Virus record (IMG/VR): IMGVR_UViG_3300046715_000053 | Coordinates: 1-47,431 of that record | DNA length: 47,431 bases | From: a virus | Strand: one strand, 5' to 3' | Part shown: positions 16,174-24,809 of the stretch, in pieces | How the letters are laid out: each line of letters opens with the position of its first letter | Position numbering within the stretch: position 1 is the first letter of the stretch | Translations under genes and position numbers: made by a program | Notes under the pieces: generated by a model | Database searches by the model: none | What the model was told of the DNA's origin: nothing | Seen by the model: the letters and a program-made list of their open reading frames with translations, nothing else

Positions 16174-16824
16174 TTAGTACTGCGTAGTCGAGGTGAAATA
16201 CGAGGCGGGCCTCTTCATGAGCAGTGCGGTCATCTCCAAGTGCCTGCACGTTAGGGTATGCCCCGATGTTTGATATAGCCCGACCTGTACCCGCGTCGTC
16301 TCGGGAACTCTTGCGAAATATGTGATGTGCTGCCCCATGGGTGTACCGATCGCCGAACTGGCGAGCCGCGTATCACGCAGCATTTCCGATCCGTCGAAGC
16401 TGATGGTGAATACCCGGTAGCCAGACGAGTTCACATCCCATTCGCCATTAACATGAATGAGCCACCAGCTTTCGTCTTTGGTCGTGAGTCCTGACGCTGA
16501 TGCGTACCCGAAATGGTCCTCGGTAACTGACCAACTGGTCAGGGTTGCAAAGGACCGGGATGGCCTGCTGTATGACGACTTGGTCAAATAAATTGCGGGA
16601 CTGCTGAGGTTCGCCTGCATCGCTTCCAGGCGATTCTTTACCGTCCCATAATCCACATGCCGACCCCGGTCCAGCCCATTATTCACCACCTGCGGGTCGG
16701 CACCCAACGTCGTTTCAACTGATGTGATCTCGGTCTGCACGTCATTCATATCGTTGGCGTACACGACGTTGAGCTGGTCCTGCTTGGTGGTAAACGTTTT
16801 GATCCCGGAGGGATATGTGGCCAT
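16174..16824 (-). CDS. Putative tail fibre or baseplate accessory protein
   Basis: A 216-residue protein. The N-terminus MATYPSGIKTFTTKQD with VVYANDMNDVQTEI is typical of short phage fibre proteins that start with a baseplate-anchoring motif. A short helix (NRLEAMQANLSS) leads to a C-terminal beta-rich domain resembling a C1q/TNF-like jelly roll (WWLIHVNGEWDVNSSGYRVF, then MGQHITYFARV and QVGLYQTSG). It lies between gpJ and the gpI-like protein. A trimeric spike or fibre tip that contacts host glycans is likely. Confidence 0.65.
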   Translation of the reverse strand: MATYPSGIKTFTTKQDQLNVVYANDMNDVQTEITSVETTLGADPQVVNNGLDRGRHVDYGTVKNRLEAMQANLSSPAIYLTKSSYSRPSRSFATLTSWSVTEDHFGYASASGLTTKDESWWLIHVNGEWDVNSSGYRVFTISFDGSEMLRDTRLASSAIGTPMGQHITYFARVPETTRVQVGLYQTSGHTLTCRHLEMTALLMKRPASYFTSTTQY

Positions 16825-16836
16825 TCCATGGCTCCT

Positions 16837-18309
16837 TTAGACCGCGCCGCCAGAGGCAGTGACGTTGAACGTGCCGTACGCCGGTATCTCATAAGTGCGC
16901 ATCAAGACATCGGCCGTACCGGTCTGCGCCGCGTCGCTGCGGGCCATCATCGGGATGTACAGATAGGCCACACCGGAAATGCCTTGGAGGGCCGCGTAGA
17001 CTTGCGACAGCGATATGCGCTGGCCGAAATTAACGTTGGCCGGAGAAAAGAAGTTCTGTAGTGCCGCGATAACGCTGGACAGCACGGCGGATTGGGAGTA
17101 TCGGTCCAGCACAAAGAGTTGACACGGCGTTCCAGACGTACCGAAGTTCACCGGGATGACGTTCGCCGCCGACACCGTAAGCGACACTCCGGCGAGCATC
17201 CGGGTTGAGAAGAAGGCTCTCACGGCCGCGATCAACGGCGATGTGGGAGCCGTACCGCCGGGACCGGTGATATACATCGTGACCGAGGTGTAGTGCGTGG
17301 CCACCGCCGAGGCTTTTGTGACGCCGGGCACGGACAATGCCATGTCGTTGAAGTCCTGTATGGTCACGGCTCTTTGCTGAGTGCGAAAGGACAATGGAGC
17401 GTTCGCCCGTATCGAGTCATTCGATTCAGGGTCCGCTCCGCCGACCATCGCCGATGATTGGTAAACACCGTTGGCATCCTGCTGGATCTGTATACCGTTC
17501 ACGTCGTCGCTGGCGAACGTCGTCACGCTCCCGGCCGGGATGTTGCCGATCACGCCTCCGCCGATTCGGTAGGTCGCGTAGATGTCAAGGCCGAGGGTCG
17601 GGATCGCTCCGTTGACTCCGTCTCCGAACTGAATCCAGGTCAGGCCGTTCGCATCGGTGAACGTGGTGTAGACCAGGTCGGTCGGTTGCGCGTCCACAAG
17701 GTAGGAGATATGCGTCCACGTCACGTTGTCGGTTGTGCTCTCGATGGTCACGGAGACCGTGCCGTCGATCACGCTGACATTCGGGAGCTGGTAGACCTGG
17801 CTGGGGTTGCCTGTTGACGTGGCTATCTTCACGTCCGACTGGGTCGCGCCCTGGACGACGTTCGCGGTCACGACGCCGCCGTTCGCCGGAACAAGGGCAT
17901 CGGCGGACGTCTCGAAGATCAGGGGGGCGTCGATGGTGTTGATGAACGCCGTCGTGAGCTGGGTTCCAGCCGGTACGGTGACGGCCGGAGACGGGTTCGG
18001 CGTCACCAGCTTCACCGTCCCCGTCGATGGAATCGGACCGTGAGGGATATAGCCGAGAAGCTGGGCCAGATACAGCAGTGATAGTCGCTGCGTCGCAGTC
18101 GGAAGATAGGCTTCCATCCGAATGCGGTCGGCGTAGAACGCCTGAATGTCCGCCGCGTATGCGAACAACTCCACGAGGGTCATATCGAGTGAGCCCTCGG
18201 TACGGTTGGTCCATTTCGGCGCGACGACCGATGCATAATCGAGCAGGCTCTGCTTGACCGCGTAAAAATCACGGCCTGTATAGTCAACGGCTGGATCAGC
18301 CACGGCCAT
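16837..18309 (-). CDS. Baseplate wedge protein, gpJ family
   Basis: A 490-residue protein matching baseplate J (P2 gpJ / T4 gp6-like): DYTGRDFYAVKQSLLDYA near the N-terminus, then TLVELFAYAADIQAFYADRI, LLYLAQLLGYIP, and later GADPESNDSIRANAPLSFRT and DFNDMALSVPGVTKASAVA. These are standard conserved blocks of the family. It forms the baseplate wedges that trigger sheath contraction. It follows gp25 and is preceded by a 59-bp repeated element ending 9 nt before its ATG; there is no clear Shine-Dalgarno, so translation may be leaderless. Confidence 0.92.
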   Translation of the reverse strand: MAVADPAVDYTGRDFYAVKQSLLDYASVVAPKWTNRTEGSLDMTLVELFAYAADIQAFYADRIRMEAYLPTATQRLSLLYLAQLLGYIPHGPIPSTGTVKLVTPNPSPAVTVPAGTQLTTAFINTIDAPLIFETSADALVPANGGVVTANVVQGATQSDVKIATSTGNPSQVYQLPNVSVIDGTVSVTIESTTDNVTWTHISYLVDAQPTDLVYTTFTDANGLTWIQFGDGVNGAIPTLGLDIYATYRIGGGVIGNIPAGSVTTFASDDVNGIQIQQDANGVYQSSAMVGGADPESNDSIRANAPLSFRTQQRAVTIQDFNDMALSVPGVTKASAVATHYTSVTMYITGPGGTAPTSPLIAAVRAFFSTRMLAGVSLTVSAANVIPVNFGTSGTPCQLFVLDRYSQSAVLSSVIAALQNFFSPANVNFGQRISLSQVYAALQGISGVAYLYIPMMARSDAAQTGTADVLMRTYEIPAYGTFNVTASGGAV

Positions 18310-18317
18310 CCCGATCT

Positions 18318-18376
18318 CGATATAGGCGTTTATAGTTCGCCTTTTCAGGATAGGGCGCAGCTAATTCATACTGTTA
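18318..18376 (-). promoter_or_regulatory. Intergenic element copy A: late promoter-like sequence with dyad
   Basis: A 59-bp element that is 51/59 identical to one at 28493-28551. On the minus strand it contains CTGAAA (-35-like), an AGGCG/CGCCT dyad within an 18-nt spacer, and TATATC (-10-like), which ends 9 nt before the gpJ ATG. That spacing would start transcription at or next to the ATG, consistent with a leaderless mRNA. An alternative is a regulatory RNA hairpin acting on translation. Confidence 0.6.
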
Positions 18377-18393
18377 GGACCACCAGGAACTCA

Positions 18394-18822
18394 TCAGCGT
18401 ACGCCCTCTATCACCGTGCCTCCAGGCCGGAGAATAGCCCGGTTAAGCGTGGACGGAAGCGACACCGAGCTAGTCTCATCCGTGCGCGCATACCTCACCT
18501 CGACGTCCGCGATTCCGGATCCGTCAGGTGTGGGTATCGGCGCGACGGCCGCGACCGAGACGTTAGGCTCCCAGACCGTCATCGCCTCGGCGATGTCATT
18601 GGATATCCTCGCGGCGACCATGGGGGTATCCGGCTCGAAAACCTGACTGCTGATTCCCGTGCCGTAATCAACGATGATGACCCGCTCCCCCGGGTCTGTC
18701 GCCACCAGCGACTTCACATGCTGAGTGATCTGCGCGTTCTGGTCACTCTCCATTGCGATAGAGCCATCGGAAAGGAATGTGAATGGGATCTTCGTTTCGA
18801 TGGACACTCCAGGCACTGCCAT
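18394..18822 (-). CDS. Baseplate wedge protein, gp25/gpW family
   Basis: A 142-residue protein. IPFTFLSDGSIAMESDQNAQ followed by LVATDPGERVIIVDYGTGI matches the GPW/gp25 fold, in which the ATDPGER(V)xxPxYG motif is diagnostic, though here VIIVDYG replaces the usual xxPxYG. The lysozyme-like phage gp25 proteins of this size seat the sheath onto the baseplate. Its neighbours, spike upstream and gpJ downstream, confirm the baseplate cluster order spike-gp25-J. Start at ATG, 13 nt after the upstream stop. Confidence 0.88.
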   Translation of the reverse strand: MAVPGVSIETKIPFTFLSDGSIAMESDQNAQITQHVKSLVATDPGERVIIVDYGTGISSQVFEPDTPMVAARISNDIAEAMTVWEPNVSVAAVAPIPTPDGSGIADVEVRYARTDETSSVSLPSTLNRAILRPGGTVIEGVR

Positions 18823-18835
18823 AACGTATTTCCTC

Positions 18836-19705
18836 TCATCCGATCCTGGTCGCCATGACGAAGGAGCCGCTGGAAACTCTCGTCGCCGTAGTGGACGACG
18901 TCACCTGACCCCATTGGAGGCGTACGGTTCCCGCCGTGGTGGTATAAATGATTCCATCTTCCCGGATAGCCGTGGGATTCCCGTGGTCAACAGAATAGCT
19001 GGCAGTGACATTGAGCGTGCTCGGCTGTAGTCGCATTTTACTGTTACCACGGTTCGCAGCATCCGCAACTATCGAGGTTGGTCCGACACAGTGCTTAAAG
19101 CCAGTCGCCCCCGACGGCACACTCCAAGCGGTGACTATTCCGCCGTCCGGCCCGTTCGCAGCAACCACGAACTCCACGCGGTAAATGGCATTGGCGGCGA
19201 CAGTGAAGAACAGGTCCGCGTCATTGTGCATGGCCGTGCTCGACGTCACGTTCTCGTCGTTGTTCTTGTAGACCATGATGACGTTGCCGACACCATCGGC
19301 GATCAGGTTCCCCGTGACGATGGTGTCGGTGGCCTGCAAGGTGATCGAATCGCTGCCGGTCGTACCGGGATTACTGCTTTTAAGGTCGATGGAGGAGACG
19401 CCCGTCGAGGGATATCCGTACGGCTTTGGTGAGCTGAGCACGAGCTGCCCATTGACCGAGTCCCCGAAGGGCGCGATTGAGGGCGCTGAATAGACCGGGT
19501 GCCTGACGTCCCCGCCGTCGAACGTCGCCCATACCGATGATCCAACGGGCGGCGGATTTTGATAGAAGGAGTGAGGTTTGGCCCACATGGATGTGGCGTC
19601 CCCCAGAACCTGCGGAACCTTCATCAGCACCCGGTTGGCCTTCATCGGATCATTGTTGTCGACAACGATCGCACGGTATGTCGCCGTCGCATTACCTAGG
19701 GCCAT
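18836..19705 (-). CDS. Baseplate central spike, gp5/VgrG-like OB-fold protein
   Basis: I chose the ATG giving MALGNATATYRAIVVDNNDP, because GGAGGGG lies 8 nt upstream and it overlaps the hub gene stop by only 14 nt. The N-terminal ~95 residues (YRAIVVDNNDP..., VGSSVWATFDGGDVRHPVY) are the OB-fold seen in gp5, gpV and VgrG proteins that anchors the spike to the hub. The remainder is beta-rich with SSIDLKSSNPGTTGSDSITL and a C-terminal decoration domain. A long triple-stranded beta-helix is not obvious, so the tip may be a separate fold. It pierces the host envelope on contraction. Confidence 0.8.
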   Translation of the reverse strand: MALGNATATYRAIVVDNNDPMKANRVLMKVPQVLGDATSMWAKPHSFYQNPPPVGSSVWATFDGGDVRHPVYSAPSIAPFGDSVNGQLVLSSPKPYGYPSTGVSSIDLKSSNPGTTGSDSITLQATDTIVTGNLIADGVGNVIMVYKNNDENVTSSTAMHNDADLFFTVAANAIYRVEFVVAANGPDGGIVTAWSVPSGATGFKHCVGPTSIVADAANRGNSKMRLQPSTLNVTASYSVDHGNPTAIREDGIIYTTTAGTVRLQWGQVTSSTTATRVSSGSFVMATRIG

Positions 19706-20873
19706 AGATCGTCCCCTCCAATACTCCGGCCCTCCACAGGCCGTCATTCGTCAGCGTGGGCGGCACAAGATTGGCTTTGCGTGTAACCGGGATGACGTCG
19801 CTGAATACCTGCGCGCCTTGCTGGTTGCGGGTGAGCGATAGCTTCGTGGTGAATCCGGTGACGTTTGAGGTGTAGACGGTGCCGGTCGGCTGCAAGGAAT
19901 GCTCTGCGGAATCGATCAGCCATAGACCGGTGCTGTCGGCGTCGAGCATCCGGCCGCTCAGGTAGACCACCTGCCCCGGCTGGAGACGCACGTCGCCGAG
20001 AACCTGGGCGCTGGCGCTGACCCAGCCGGAGTTGACCCGCTGGGCGGCCATCAGAGCGTTCGTAGCGTCGGTGTAGGAGCCGAGCGGCCGGGGCATGTAG
20101 TTTTTGGTCAGTGTCGCGGCAGAGGAGCTTGCACGCGCCGACAGCAGGTTTCCGGACGGGTCGATGCCGTAGGCGGTCCGTGTGGCCTGGACTCCGGTGG
20201 CCGGGACGGCGCTCCCCTGGACGAGATTGAACTTCAAGATCCCGTCGTTCTTTCGGCCGTCCATCGCAAACGATGGGATCGTAGCGCCGAGCGGGGTCTG
20301 CAACAGCGACAAAGGGTCCAGGTAGTACACCACGCAGTTGTCGGCCCAGACACGGCGGCCGTCTTGTTGTCCGAGTTCGTTGATGAACGTGAAATCGCTT
20401 CCCTGCTGGGCTACATAGGTCCACACCTGGTTGGTCGCGTGAACAATGCTGGAGGCGTTGTTTCGCGTGGCGATTTCCCGAACGATGTATGAGTCAGTTA
20501 TCCCCTGCCAGCCTTCGCTGGTCTCGTTGTTCATGCTGACCGACGTTCCGATCAGTACGTAAACGACCTGCGGAAGGCTGGACCGGTCGTCGGATACGAC
20601 CTCATAGTGGTTGACGTACCCGTACCATACGGTCGTCGCACTCGGCGAACGTCCCCAGGTCATCCATACCGGTGCACCCTGAGAGAGCAGGGGTGCGGCT
20701 TTATATGTCTGCTGTGTCGTGACAATCGCGAGCGAATGCTTCCCGGTGCACAGCCGGATGTCGACGTTGATGATCGGCACCGTGACGTTCTGGGTCGGTG
20801 CGTTGAGCTGCGCGACGACGCGACGCTGGTCAGGCACTGGGAACTCGGATAATCGTGCCGACAGGTACCTCAT
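19692..20873 (-). CDS. Baseplate hub protein, gp27/gpD-like
   Basis: A ~393-residue protein between the LysM/gpX-like protein and the spike, the position of gpD/gp27 hubs. The sequence supports this: PIINVDIRLCTGKHSLAIV near the start, DSYIVREIATRNNASSIVH and DFTFINELGQQDGRRVWADN in the middle, and VYLSGRMLDADSTGLWLIDSAEHSL near the end, as in gpD-type proteins with two tube-like domains. The start is uncertain: the ATG at 20873 (MRYLSARLSEF) overlaps the previous gene by 44 nt; a GTG at 20837 (MPDQRRVV) overlapping its stop by 8 nt is a good alternative. An ATG at 20933 seems too early. Confidence 0.8.
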   Translation of the reverse strand: MRYLSARLSEFPVPDQRRVVAQLNAPTQNVTVPIINVDIRLCTGKHSLAIVTTQQTYKAAPLLSQGAPVWMTWGRSPSATTVWYGYVNHYEVVSDDRSSLPQVVYVLIGTSVSMNNETSEGWQGITDSYIVREIATRNNASSIVHATNQVWTYVAQQGSDFTFINELGQQDGRRVWADNCVVYYLDPLSLLQTPLGATIPSFAMDGRKNDGILKFNLVQGSAVPATGVQATRTAYGIDPSGNLLSARASSSAATLTKNYMPRPLGSYTDATNALMAAQRVNSGWVSASAQVLGDVRLQPGQVVYLSGRMLDADSTGLWLIDSAEHSLQPTGTVYTSNVTGFTTKLSLTRNQQGAQVFSDVIPVTRKANLVPPTLTNDGLWRAGVLEGTIYGPR

Positions 20874-21105
20874 ACCAGTCAAGGATCTCAGGGTTCGCGC
20901 TCGCGATGATCCACCATTTAGACCCGTCGCCATAGTTCTCGAATGCGATTTCGTCTATTCCTTCGGCGGCGCTGATCTGATGGTAGGTGAAGTCGAATAT
21001 CCATTCCTGTGCGGGGAGTGACGGTTCAATCGCGAGGCTGGTCGTACCGTTGCGATCGATCTTGACAATGCTGCTGTCCGCATAGCGCGAGGCGTTGCTC
21101 GCCAT
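20830..21105 (-). CDS. LysM / tail protein X-like baseplate protein
   Basis: A 91-residue protein. The end of the chain, WWIIASANPEILDWYEVPVG followed by TIIRVP, is characteristic of small LysM-like tail proteins (gpX / gp53-type), where the LysM fold clamps sheath and hub in contractile systems. The N-terminal part contains DRNGTTSLAIEPSLPAQE. It sits between a tube-initiator-like protein and the hub, exactly where LysM proteins occur in contractile phage tails and injection systems. Confidence 0.8.
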   Translation of the reverse strand: MASNASRYADSSIVKIDRNGTTSLAIEPSLPAQEWIFDFTYHQISAAEGIDEIAFENYGDGSKWWIIASANPEILDWYEVPVGTIIRVPSA

Positions 21106-21117
21106 GTCACACCTCCT

Positions 21118-21831
21118 TCAGAATCGCGGGGGGATCTGCGATGGCAGGTTGCCGCCGACGCCACCGCCCGTGCTCGAACCGCTCGAACCCGAACCGCTTG
21201 AGCCGCTCGAACCGCTGGTGAGATCGACCTTCGCGCCTGGCGGCTGCAACAAGACACTGATGCCGACCGTGCAGCGGACGGGTGTCATGTCCTGCGTCCA
21301 GTGCGTGACTTCGATGCTCAGGTCGGTGATGTATCCGTAGAACAGCATTGATCCGACGCCGCCGAAGTGGAAATAGGCCGGGTTCGGGATCATGAAGCTT
21401 TGCGCGACGTTGTTGCTTCCACCTTTGATACCTGGGCCAGGTGTGATGCCGACGAATGAGCGGAACGCATCGATGTCAACGGTCACGCCCTTGGTTCCCA
21501 CTGTACTGTGGGCGTATTTACTGTCCCATTTTTCGTAGGTGCGGTCGAATAGGAGTGAGAAGTTCATCGTGCCCTGGCCAAGGCCGATCGGCAGGCCCTG
21601 CGGACCGGTGAGGGTGTCGTTGTTCGGCGGGGGGCTTCCGTTGACCGCGTAATCAAGGTCCAGGACCGATGGGTTATACAGGAAACGCACTTGATAGGGC
21701 GTCCCGCTGTGTTTGATGGTCGCCTGCTTCGACTCTTCGATGTATCCCCGGCTGAGGCTCTTGGAGGAGCCGTCAGATGACAAGAACTTCACCGAATAGA
21801 TTCGAGAGTCGAACGGCGGGTTAAGATACAT
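21118..21831 (-). CDS. Tube-initiator-like baseplate protein (contractile tail tube family)
   Basis: A 237-residue protein whose ATG lies inside the end of the tape measure gene. The core, ATIKHSGTPYQVRFLYNPSV and LLFDRTYEKWDS with FMIPNPAYFHFGGVGSMLFYGYITDLSIEV, resembles the contractile-injection tube-initiator domain (family that joins the tube to the LysM/hub). The C-terminal ~25 residues are a Gly/Ser linker (SGSSGSSGSG...). The downstream LysM-like gene is 13 nt away. Confidence 0.75.
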   Translation of the reverse strand: MYLNPPFDSRIYSVKFLSSDGSSKSLSRGYIEESKQATIKHSGTPYQVRFLYNPSVLDLDYAVNGSPPPNNDTLTGPQGLPIGLGQGTMNFSLLFDRTYEKWDSKYAHSTVGTKGVTVDIDAFRSFVGITPGPGIKGGSNNVAQSFMIPNPAYFHFGGVGSMLFYGYITDLSIEVTHWTQDMTPVRCTVGISVLLQPPGAKVDLTSGSSGSSGSGSSGSSTGGGVGGNLPSQIPPRF

Positions 21832-24637
21832 TGTTCGTCACCCCAGTGGCGATTCGGTTATACAGATCCTCCTTGGAGAGCTGATCAGCGAACGCCGACG
21901 CGGCAGTGCGGGCGGCGTCTTGGGTCATCGCCCCCTGCACCTGGATGACCACCGAGCCCTGGCGGAAATGCAGTGCGACCGGGCCACCACCGTTCCCCTT
22001 CGCACGGTCGCTCGTGGTAGTCGCATACAGGGCGTCCTTAACCAGGACGTCGCGAATGAGTGACGCCTGCTTGGCGGGGATGACCATCTCGCCCTGATGA
22101 ATTCGTGCGTTCTGGTCTTGGGTGATCTCCCACGCACCCTTGTCGTACCAGTGATGTTGCTGCCAGAACGACCACGCATGAACCGGGTCACCATAACGGC
22201 CCTTGATATAATTAAGGCCCCATTTGATCTGTGTAGCCGGGTTGGTCTTCCAGTCCGACCCGGCCGAACTCATCTTGCTTCCCGGCAATGACTGAGGGAT
22301 TCCATAGGCCCCTGAAGGGTTCGCGGCCTTGTAATCCCAGCCTGACTCGTGATTCCACATCGTCAACAGGTCCTGCCATTCGGCACCCGAACCCCATCCG
22401 TATGCCCCGGCCATTTGCTGACCGAGTTTCTTGGCCCCTGCCGGTGTCTTACCTGAGCTTCCGTCGAGTGTTCCGGGCGTGCCGCCACTAGTCGAGGTTG
22501 AGGTTGATTGGCTGCCGCCGCTCATGGGACTGACCTTTTGTGCTCCGGCGGCGAGTGAGGCCATGATTGCCGAGACTTCTTCGATTGATCCGTAGTCGCC
22601 GACGTTGCCCCCGCCGGTCCCCTTGTTCAGGGTGCTCTGGTCGCCGCTCTGATTGTTATTACTGATGTCGTTCATGTTGCCGGTCGTACCGAAGATCCGG
22701 TACGCGGTGTCGTAGTATCCCTTGGGATACGGGCGGAAGCCGATCGGCCGACTGGAGTTATGCGCACCGTAGGTCTGGTTGTTTCCGGTGTACATTTCCA
22801 TGTGTTCGCTGCCCTTGAACACGAAGTCGCCGGGCTTGACCTCGCTGGGCCGGACGTTCTGCCCGGGGATTCGCTTGAAGTCCGGTACGACCATTCGACC
22901 GGCGGGAAGGTGAGGAAACTTCATCTGCCGGAGAACGTAATCCCATAGGCCCGAGCAGTCGAAACCGCCGTCAGATGGTTTTGATCCGCCCCAGATGTAT
23001 TTCCAGCCTTGGAATTTCTCGGCGATCTGTAGTGCCTGGGATGCTGAGCCTCCGCCTCCGCTCGTGCCGCCTACGCTTGACCCATTGTTGGTGGCACCGG
23101 AAGGTGACGCACCGAGGGATGAAAAAGTGGCGGTGGCGGAGCTTGCTCCTCCTCCGATCGCGCCGAGCGTCTTCCCACCGGTCATTCCCCCACCCATACC
23201 GGGCAGGAACATGTTCGCGAGAGGTCCGGCGAACTTGCCGATCGGACTGTTGAGAAATCCGCTAAATGCGGAGTTGAGAATCGAAGCGCCACCGGATGCC
23301 CCGACGATCTGTTTGATGCCTGGCAGATTTACGATCGATGTCAGTGCCTTGGAGAACTGGTCGACGGCGTCGGTGGCGTCCGTTACCGATGCGGAGAAGT
23401 CCTCGTTGACATCACCAGTGCGGCCGGTTCTGGTCGCTTGTAGATCCTTGAGGCTCTGGAGGGAGCTACGGCGAACGCCGACCTTATTGAGTTTGCTCCA
23501 GGCTCCCTTGTCACCATGCATGGCCTTTTGCGTTAGTGCGTCATAGTCCGAGCCGGACATCCCATGCCCTTGGGCGCTCGACAGCCCTTGCAGGTAGTTC
23601 TTGAGAGCTTCCTGGGAGCGAGAATCCAGGCCGAGCTGAGAGATGTTGTAACCCAGCATCCCGTTATCGGATACTGCCTGGCGCATCTGGTCAGGGCTTA
23701 GCTGCCTATTTCCGAATGTGCGCTGAAGGAGAGAATTTCCGATCTGGTTGAGAGGCTGGGCCTTTCCTCCGATCATCGTCCGGCCGAGGCCGAGCGACAT
23801 CATCCGGTAATAGCCCTGTGTGCTATAGAGCTGCCGCATCATGTTCGCGGAACCAGCGGCACCAAGGGTCGGGTCCGTGGTGTTCAGCGCGGCCATGGCG
23901 GAATTCATCGTTCCGCCGTTTCCGGACGTGATGCTCGTGCTGCCGAATGTCCGCTGGGCCATCATCGCGCCCTGCATGGCATCGGTCGGCCCGAGTGCCA
24001 TCGCGTTCAAGCCTTTGTTGTTGGATCCAAAGGCTGCGTAGCGGGCGGCGTTGCGGGCACCGACGCTGTTGCTGCCGATGGTCGCCCACGTGGCGTAGGA
24101 GTCCATGGCGAGCTGGTCCGGCATCATCCGGTTGCCCATGCCGACAGTCCCGGCCCACATGCCGCGCAGGCCTGTGCCGTAGGTGTAGGCGTTGTATCCG
24201 GCCGGGGGGTAGCCCCCCGCTGGTGGATAGCCGCGAGGTGGCGGGTAGGTCGGGGGGATGCCTCCGCCGCCAGGCGCATACCCGCCGCCATACCCGCCGC
24301 CGGGCGCATATCCACCGCCAGCCGGGGTGCGGGCGTAGGTGTCGGGGATGCCGGGTGCGGTGTAGGAGGTGGTTCCACCCGTTGAGCGGTTGTAGCGGTT
24401 GAACGTGACGTTCCCGCCGATGGGCATACCGCCGGACTGTGGTCGGTAGTTTGGGCTGTAGGGACTGGCGTTGCCGTACCAAGCGCGGTTGGCCCACTGA
24501 GCTGCCGGGCGGGCGGATACATCCGGCCGGTAAGACGCGCCCATTTTCTCGACTACCCGTTCAAGGGAGTCGACCGCTCGTTGCAGTTGGTTGACGCCGA
24601 GGAGTCTGCCGACTCCGCCGCTGGTGTCTTCAGCCAT
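21821..24637 (-). CDS. Tape measure protein with NlpC/P60 and lytic transglycosylase domains
   Basis: A 938-residue tail length-determining protein. After a helical start, residues ~55-155 are Gly/Tyr/Pro-rich with GGGYAPGG repeats; residues ~160-490 are helical and Ala/Ser/Gly-rich. Residues ~535-650 are an NlpC/P60 peptidase (FDCSGL, catalytic C561; EHMEMY, H612). Residues ~735-835 are a soluble-lytic-transglycosylase-like domain (WNHESGW, E764; GAYGIPQ; IKWGLNYIKGRYG). The two enzyme domains would cut peptide and glycan bonds for DNA entry. Its start overlaps the stop of a small ORF, and its end overlaps the next gene by 11 nt. Confidence 0.9.
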   Translation of the reverse strand: MAEDTSGGVGRLLGVNQLQRAVDSLERVVEKMGASYRPDVSARPAAQWANRAWYGNASPYSPNYRPQSGGMPIGGNVTFNRYNRSTGGTTSYTAPGIPDTYARTPAGGGYAPGGGYGGGYAPGGGGIPPTYPPPRGYPPAGGYPPAGYNAYTYGTGLRGMWAGTVGMGNRMMPDQLAMDSYATWATIGSNSVGARNAARYAAFGSNNKGLNAMALGPTDAMQGAMMAQRTFGSTSITSGNGGTMNSAMAALNTTDPTLGAAGSANMMRQLYSTQGYYRMMSLGLGRTMIGGKAQPLNQIGNSLLQRTFGNRQLSPDQMRQAVSDNGMLGYNISQLGLDSRSQEALKNYLQGLSSAQGHGMSGSDYDALTQKAMHGDKGAWSKLNKVGVRRSSLQSLKDLQATRTGRTGDVNEDFSASVTDATDAVDQFSKALTSIVNLPGIKQIVGASGGASILNSAFSGFLNSPIGKFAGPLANMFLPGMGGGMTGGKTLGAIGGGASSATATFSSLGASPSGATNNGSSVGGTSGGGGSASQALQIAEKFQGWKYIWGGSKPSDGGFDCSGLWDYVLRQMKFPHLPAGRMVVPDFKRIPGQNVRPSEVKPGDFVFKGSEHMEMYTGNNQTYGAHNSSRPIGFRPYPKGYYDTAYRIFGTTGNMNDISNNNQSGDQSTLNKGTGGGNVGDYGSIEEVSAIMASLAAGAQKVSPMSGGSQSTSTSTSGGTPGTLDGSSGKTPAGAKKLGQQMAGAYGWGSGAEWQDLLTMWNHESGWDYKAANPSGAYGIPQSLPGSKMSSAGSDWKTNPATQIKWGLNYIKGRYGDPVHAWSFWQQHHWYDKGAWEITQDQNARIHQGEMVIPAKQASLIRDVLVKDALYATTTSDRAKGNGGGPVALHFRQGSVVIQVQGAMTQDAARTAASAFADQLSKEDLYNRIATGVTNNVS

Positions 24638-24809
24638 TTTTCATCCGTTCCATACGCGCGAGCGCCGTCCTCAACCAAAAACGACGTTCACGGGGTGAGA
24701 TCCGGCGTATGTCACGGAGGCTCCAGCCGGGGTGTGCTACAGCGAGTGCTTCATATTCGTTGTACAGGTTTTGATAGTTAGAAATCCTGAAACAGTTCGC
24801 CGATTCCAA
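24630..24809 (-). CDS. Small overlapping ORF upstream of tape measure, possible frameshift product
   Basis: A 59-residue frame with TTG start (AAGGTGA 9 nt upstream) or entered by +1 shift from the chaperone-position gene. It reads ISNYQNLYNEYEALAVAHPG, WSLRDIRRISPRERRFWLRT and ends ARMERMKNG, with TGA inside the tape measure start (ATGGCTGA). The W-L-x-x-I-R-x-I-S-x-R-E-R pattern resembles the short product immediately upstream of tape measures in other phages, where it is often a frameshifted extension of the tail assembly chaperone. It fills a 140-bp gap that otherwise has no gene. Confidence 0.6.
   Translation of the reverse strand: MESANCFRISNYQNLYNEYEALAVAHPGWSLRDIRRISPRERRFWLRTALARMERMKNG

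Noticed and set aside
17585-18214. 209-codon minus-strand frame inside the gpJ gene
   Set aside because: Arg/Asp/Pro-rich alternate frame of gpJ, which has full family motifs in its own frame.
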